Source: Polytrichum commune
Lineage: Eukaryota; Streptophyta; Polytrichopsida; Polytrichales; Polytrichaceae
Reading direction: 5' to 3'
DNA: 64,000 nt
Assembly (NCBI GenBank): GCA_950295325.1
Contig: OX485805.1
Location: 52,290,758 to 52,354,757, forward strand
Shown here: positions 59,800-64,000 of the stretch, piece after piece
Numbering within the stretch: the first letter of the stretch is position 1
Layout: each line of letters begins with the position of its first letter
Notes under the pieces: model-generated
Told to the model about the DNA's origin: nothing
The model's input: only the letters and a program-made list of their open reading frames with translations
Databases searched by the model: none
Program-made: the position numbers and the translations under genes

Positions 59800-60810
59800 A
59801 AAATATAATACTTCCTCAAAACTCAATACACACAAAAATATATGAATACATCCACAACCAAGTAACCACACCCACATCAATCATCCTCAAGAAAGAATTT
59901 CCTTTCCTCCCAAACCAATTGATAACCGAAACACTCAGATGTCTAGAAAACATTAACGAATACTCACACCCACCTCGACTCCCAGCCGCTCCCACACCAA
60001 TCATAAGAATCAACACCAACACCGAACACGAAACAAACATAATAACATGGAATGCGTCATTACTCAACACATCATTATCAAACTTACAAAACCTAATAAA
60101 TAACTCTCTAAACAACACAGCAATCATACATATCCAAGAAACCAAACTCACTGCAAACAAATCTACAAAATATATACAAAACCTATTTCCAGAATATAAA
60201 CTCATCTTTAACAACACACATGCACTCACAAGGTGCATTCAACAAAGAATGCCCTACACCCCTGGAAGAGGCGGTCTACTCACACTTATGCACAATAAAT
60301 ATGCATTCCCTGGAAATATCACCAAAATTCCAACACCAGCAAACATCTCACCGTATCTACAAATAATAAAAATAAATAACCATCCACAAATACCTTGGCT
60401 AATCATACACATGTACATGCCTACACACTTAGAAGACACATGTCTCATCCCACACCTTAAGAACGAAATCACCAACCAAATCACTATACACAATAATCAT
60501 ACATACACATTATGCGGTGACTTTAACCGAGACATTGCACTTAGGGGTAGACAAAATAACAACACTAACACCCCCCACAAGAAGAAGACTTTCAATGGAA
60601 AAACTTCACTACATCCCTCAACCTTGAATATATTCCAACCAACACTAGTCTCTCTAGACAAGGAGGCTATAACTACACATCAACAAGCCTAATAGATGGC
60701 TTCTACATTCACTCCCCAGACAAAAGCAAATTCATCTCCACTACAAACACAAACATGAATCTAAATTCAAACCATTATCCAGTCATATTACACATCCCGC
60801 GCAACACACT
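59800..60810 (+). pseudogene. LINE AP-type endonuclease domain
   Basis: The frame opens at about 59790, then reads IITWNASLLNTS (motif I), AIIHIQETKLT with the catalytic Glu, WLIIHMYMPTH and YTLCGDFNRD (the GDFN motif). After a frameshift near 60590 it continues as NYTSTSLIDGFYIHS and LNSNHYPVILHI. The order matches the exonuclease-endonuclease-phosphatase fold that nicks the target DNA in APE-type LINEs. The last motif, usually SDH, reads SNH here. One frameshift inside the domain. Confidence 0.8.
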
Positions 60811-61633
60811 TACAGCCAGATATCTACCCCCTACAAACACCTCACCAACTAGAATCCTAAACCCGATACTACCAGAAAACCTAGAAAAATTCAACATAAT
60901 ATTCTTTGAAGAAAACACTACACAACTAAAAATACTTACCATACTACTAGAAAATTACCAACACTTAACATTTGATCAATGGCAAGAAGTCTGTACATCA
61001 TTGGATTATATTATAAAAAAAATCTCAAAAACAATTGAAAAAATCTGCAAAGCAGACTCATTACCCAACCTTACAAACAGAACATCACAACAAGGTGGTT
61101 TTCTACCATGTAAACTAGCTAGAGAATGGAAAAGACACCTCAACACATATCACTTCATCAGAAAAATCATATACATAGCACAACATGACCCACACTGGCA
61201 AGCGCACCCCATTCTAAACGATATCTGAAATCACCAACACGTCAACATCCCGCACCCACCCTCTACAACAACATTTCATGCTGAATGGATTGACACCATA
61301 GCAGTCATCGTAAAAACTACAAATAAAGAAGCCAGGAAAATCACCACAAAATACACCAAAGACTACATTCTAAAAGCCGTATCAACATACCGCCAAATGT
61401 ATGAAAAAAACCCAAAAAAAATAAACCGTAGAGTCTTCAAAAACACTGAAACCTCACCTCTTGATTCCATCATTGATAGACAAAATAATATACTAACTAA
61501 CCCTGAAGACATTGTATCAGAAATTCGCAACAATCTATCAGTAACCGCCCAACAGTCCCCAGATGCCACCATCAAAATACACACCCATTACACTGCACAT
61601 GTGGAGTCAGACAATACCTATGGCACGATTTAG
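60755..61633 (+). pseudogene. LINE ORF2 linker between endonuclease and RT
   Basis: Frames 60755-61228 and 61397-61633 hold helical, Lys/Glu-containing sequence: FDQWQEVCTSLDYIIKKISK, LAREWKRHLNTYHFIRK and EIRNNLSVTAQQSP. This is the position and style of the linker that precedes the RT in LINE ORF2 proteins. It contains a stop after LNDI and a frame change before the RT core. Confidence 0.65.
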
Positions 61634-61639
61634 AAGGAT

Positions 61640-64000
61640 ACACAATTGACAAACGAGGCCAACCCCAAATTCCCTTACAAACATACTTTGATCAAGAAAC
61701 CTACGACTTCTGTCTTAAAAACCTAAGTAATAACAAAGCCCCAGGCCCAGACAAGATTTCCAACTCAATTCTAAAAAATATGCCTCCGCGCTTTTACAAA
61801 CTATTTTTCCTATTCTTTAAGCACTGCTATAAACAAAAATAAATTCCCGCATCAAGGAAAACTAATCTAACAGTTTTATTATATAAAAAAGATAACTCAT
61901 CACAACTAACAAATTACAGACCTTGTCACCAAAAGTACTCTACCCCTCGATTTCGTCCTAGCCCGAGTGGAATAGTATTGATGACACTTAGCAAACTCCT
62001 TTCTTAATAACTCAATGTATCATTCCAATATGCCTTTGGAATATACACAACGTTAATGACTTATGATTTAACCCCCTAGGCTACATCCAGAACAAATTTC
62101 AGAATAGTGTAATTTTCCCATTACTTCTCAGAATATTCTGAAATTTTATCTGTAAATAGAGAGACAAAGCAAAAAACATCTCACCAATTTGTGAGCCTAT
62201 CCCATTTTTTGTCCGACAGTTATGACCATTTTAGTGTGTCAGTCTACCCAGATTTCAGAATGTCATAACTTCCTCCGACGGGCTCCAAAGAACATTAAAT
62301 TTTGGGAGCAATCACAAAAACTAATTGTTTATGACCCCCTGAAATTTCAAATTATTTTCATTTTCTGCCAAAACGTTATGGCCTTTTTAGTCTGCAACTC
62401 TTGAAAACACTTCAGAATGATATATCTCCTTCTCATCTACTCGGAGTGACTTGAAATTTGTACCACAACTAGGAAACCTAAGAACAAGGCATCCCTCAAA
62501 ATTTCATGCTTTTCCAAGCCTCTTTCCAGGAGTTATGCCCATTTCAACTCGAAAATGTAGGCTAAGTTCAGAATGTCATAACTGCTGCTCCTGTACTCCA
62601 AACATCCTCAGATTTTGACCATGTTCATATAAACAAGTTGTTTACTAACCCTCTAAATTTTAACAAAGTATCTTCTTCTGCTCGGAAGTTATGCCCCTTA
62701 TAACCTAGACTATTCAAAGGACCCTCTCATTTACCAACTCGTGTTCCGGCAATGTGTCACCAAAAGTACTCCAACCTTCGATTTCCTCCTAGTCCGAGTG
62801 AAATAATTATGGTGACACTTAGCAAACACATATACCTAAGAAATATGAACTCAAGTACTACAACTTGAAGCCATAAATTATCTTAAAATTATTCACACCC
62901 AAACTAATTCTAACAAGAGGTCAAACCCTCTTCAAGGCCAACTAGCATTGGCTCCTAACTCCAAAATCATGCACACACATGTGCTCCTATCTTGTTTTCA
63001 TATACCCACACTTATAACACGTGGGGTGCCAAGGAGCACGAAACAAAGAGAGGATGAATAAGGGAAGAATGAGGGATTATATAATGAGTTTGAAGGGGTG
63101 AGCACCCTCAAGGCTCACGATAAGCCTTCGAAATCTCCTCCTACTTTGTAGGCTCTCATCTTATCTCCTAAGCCTTCCTCCCTCAAATGACCAACAAAGA
63201 TCCTAATTCCAACATTTAACTAACATTAGTTTTCTACCTACCACACTTTGCCAAGGTATGTCCTCATACTACTTGAATCCACTCCACACAAGCCTAATGC
63301 TTCAGACTTAGCTTTCCTCAAGCTTCACTCTTTTTATATTTTTGTGAATAATAAATCAACAAAACACCACTTGTAATGTTTTACAAGTGTTAACAACACA
63401 TGTGGGCATCAATTTGGGCTCACAGACCTATTGCTTTAGCTAACCCTATATATAAACTTTACACAAGTACACTAACCTCTATTTTATCAACATACGGAGA
63501 AAGATACCAAATACTACACGATAGCCAAGAAGGATTCAGAGCAGAAAGAAACACCTCCAGACAAATCCAAATACTAATTGCAGCGCTTGAAGACGCAAGA
63601 CTCATAAACCAAGATATATACATTCTTTACATTAACTTCAAAAACGCCTTTGGCTCCATTGACCACGCCAGACTCTTAGCCATAATGAAAGTCTTAGGTT
63701 ACCCCAATGACTCAATAAACCTCATAGGAAATATATACTCACAATCTTCAACCATATTCACTGGCGAACACTTCAGAAAAACCCTACCAATCCACATCCA
63801 AAGAGGTACAATACAAGGCGATACCCTTAGCCCATACTTATTCATCATATTTCTAGAATCCCTACTTAGATGGCTACAACAAGGAAACAATGGATATACT
63901 TTCGGTACGTCCAGACTCCAGAGTTTAAATCTCATCAGCAGCATATGCAGATGACCTTGCAGCAATCGCCGACAAACTAGAGACACTACAAACACAATTA
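61640..64000 (+). pseudogene. LINE reverse transcriptase domain, split by an insertion and cut by the window edge
   Basis: Before the insertion: YFDQETYDFCLKNLSNNKAP, GPDKISNSILK, a stop, then LLYKKDNSSQLTNYRP. After it (63425 onward): RPIALANPIYKLYTS, SQEGFRAERNTSRQI, ILYINFKNAFGSIDHARLL (RT block A), RGTIQGDTLSPYLFIIF (block B) and, after a frameshift near 63940, AYADDLAAIADKLE (block C, YADD). In block A the usual catalytic Asp of L(D)F is Asn (INFKNAF). One stop, one frameshift, one substitution and one 1.5-kb insertion show it is inactive. Confidence 0.88.
61924..63424 (-). mobile_element. Solo-LTR-like insertion B in the LINE RT
   Basis: The 1.5-kb segment begins tgtcacc and ends gggctcaca (TG…CA). 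gacct on both sides (61919-61923 and 63425-63429) is a 5-bp target duplication. Its right two-fifths matches insertion A: aagaggtcaa-ccctcttcaa, cacacatgtgctcc, cgtggggtgcc, gagcaccctcaaggctcacg and ctttttatatttttgtgaa. It also contains its own first 90 bp a second time near 62755. Reading from the minus strand both start TGTGAGCCCAAA. A fossil LTR without internal region. Confidence 0.72.

Larger units (their letters stand above)
51108..64000 (+). mobile_element. Very large non-LTR retrotransposon (LINE), 3' end outside the window
   Basis: One plus-strand element runs from about 51.1 kb to the edge. In order it has a GC-richer leader (51108-51600), tandem monomers (51913-52575), ORF1 (52612-54410), a repeat-rich N-terminal region of ORF2 (about 54407-59763), an AP-type endonuclease (about 59919-60810) and a reverse transcriptase (about 61640 to the edge). 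Two solo-LTR-like insertions (54930-56445, 61924-63424) are later additions. After removing them the visible element is about 9.9 kb, long for a LINE, and the RT end, any RNase H and the 3' tail are still missing. Several stops and frameshifts show this copy is dead. The clade is unresolved; the APE-type endonuclease excludes the older restriction-like-endonuclease groups. Confidence 0.85.

Noticed and set aside
1-64000. tRNA, rRNA or other structured RNA genes
   Set aside because: I looked for tRNA A/B-box and T-loop patterns and ribosomal motifs while reading and found none I could support; a covariance-model search would be decisive.

Overview
The window looks like nuclear DNA of a land plant. 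It is AT-rich and gene-poor, with intron-containing genes and heavy transposon load. Three host genes can be read. On the minus strand at the left edge lies the 5' half of an exocyst SEC8 gene, with five confident exons between 249 and 2946 and a probable short first exon at 4366-4401. A five-exon gene for a DCD-domain (development and cell death) protein lies on the plus strand at 29101-32583. A five-exon gene for a chloroplast thioredoxin of the y type lies on the minus strand at 34847-36310. These families are plant-typical. The Ty3/gypsy element is of a kind I associate from memory with fungi and non-seed plants, so a moss, fern or lycophyte is my best guess, but the window alone cannot fix the lineage.

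Region by region. 1-4.4 kb: SEC8, with a three-copy tandem repeat of about 320 bp in its first intron. 4.8-13.5 kb: no gene; dispersed repeats, a fold-back element with a 10-bp target duplication (6567-6909), a second inverted-repeat element with a 9-bp duplication (9377-9729), a short-unit minisatellite near 8.2 kb and a G+T-rich tract at about 10.9-12.5 kb. 13.58-16.28 kb: a decayed PIF/Harbinger DNA transposon with clear termini, TAA duplications, a DDE transposase remnant and a convergent Myb/SANT-like ORF. 17.3-19.3 kb: an old inverted duplication about 2 kb long, with a GC-rich Harbinger-type MITE inside one arm. 19.3-29 kb: gene-poor, with a few transposon remnants and simple repeats. 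29-36.3 kb: the DCD and thioredoxin genes. 36.3-40.7 kb: intergenic, with another Harbinger-type MITE and a cluster of palindromic decamers.

40.76-49.27 kb is a young, largely whole Ty3/gypsy LTR retrotransposon with nearly identical LTRs. A mariner-like MITE follows (49773-50476).

From about 51.1 kb to the right edge lies one very large non-LTR retrotransposon (LINE) on the plus strand. It has a tandem-repeat leader, an ORF1 with an RRM-like region, about 3.8 kb of Lys/His/Pro/Asn-rich protein-coding repeats, an AP-type endonuclease and a reverse transcriptase that runs off the window. Two solo-LTR-like insertions of one family interrupt it. The coding repeats between ORF1 and the endonuclease, and the extreme A+C bias of the sense strand, are the most unusual things here.

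The three host genes are not a pathway; they are neighbours separated by transposons.
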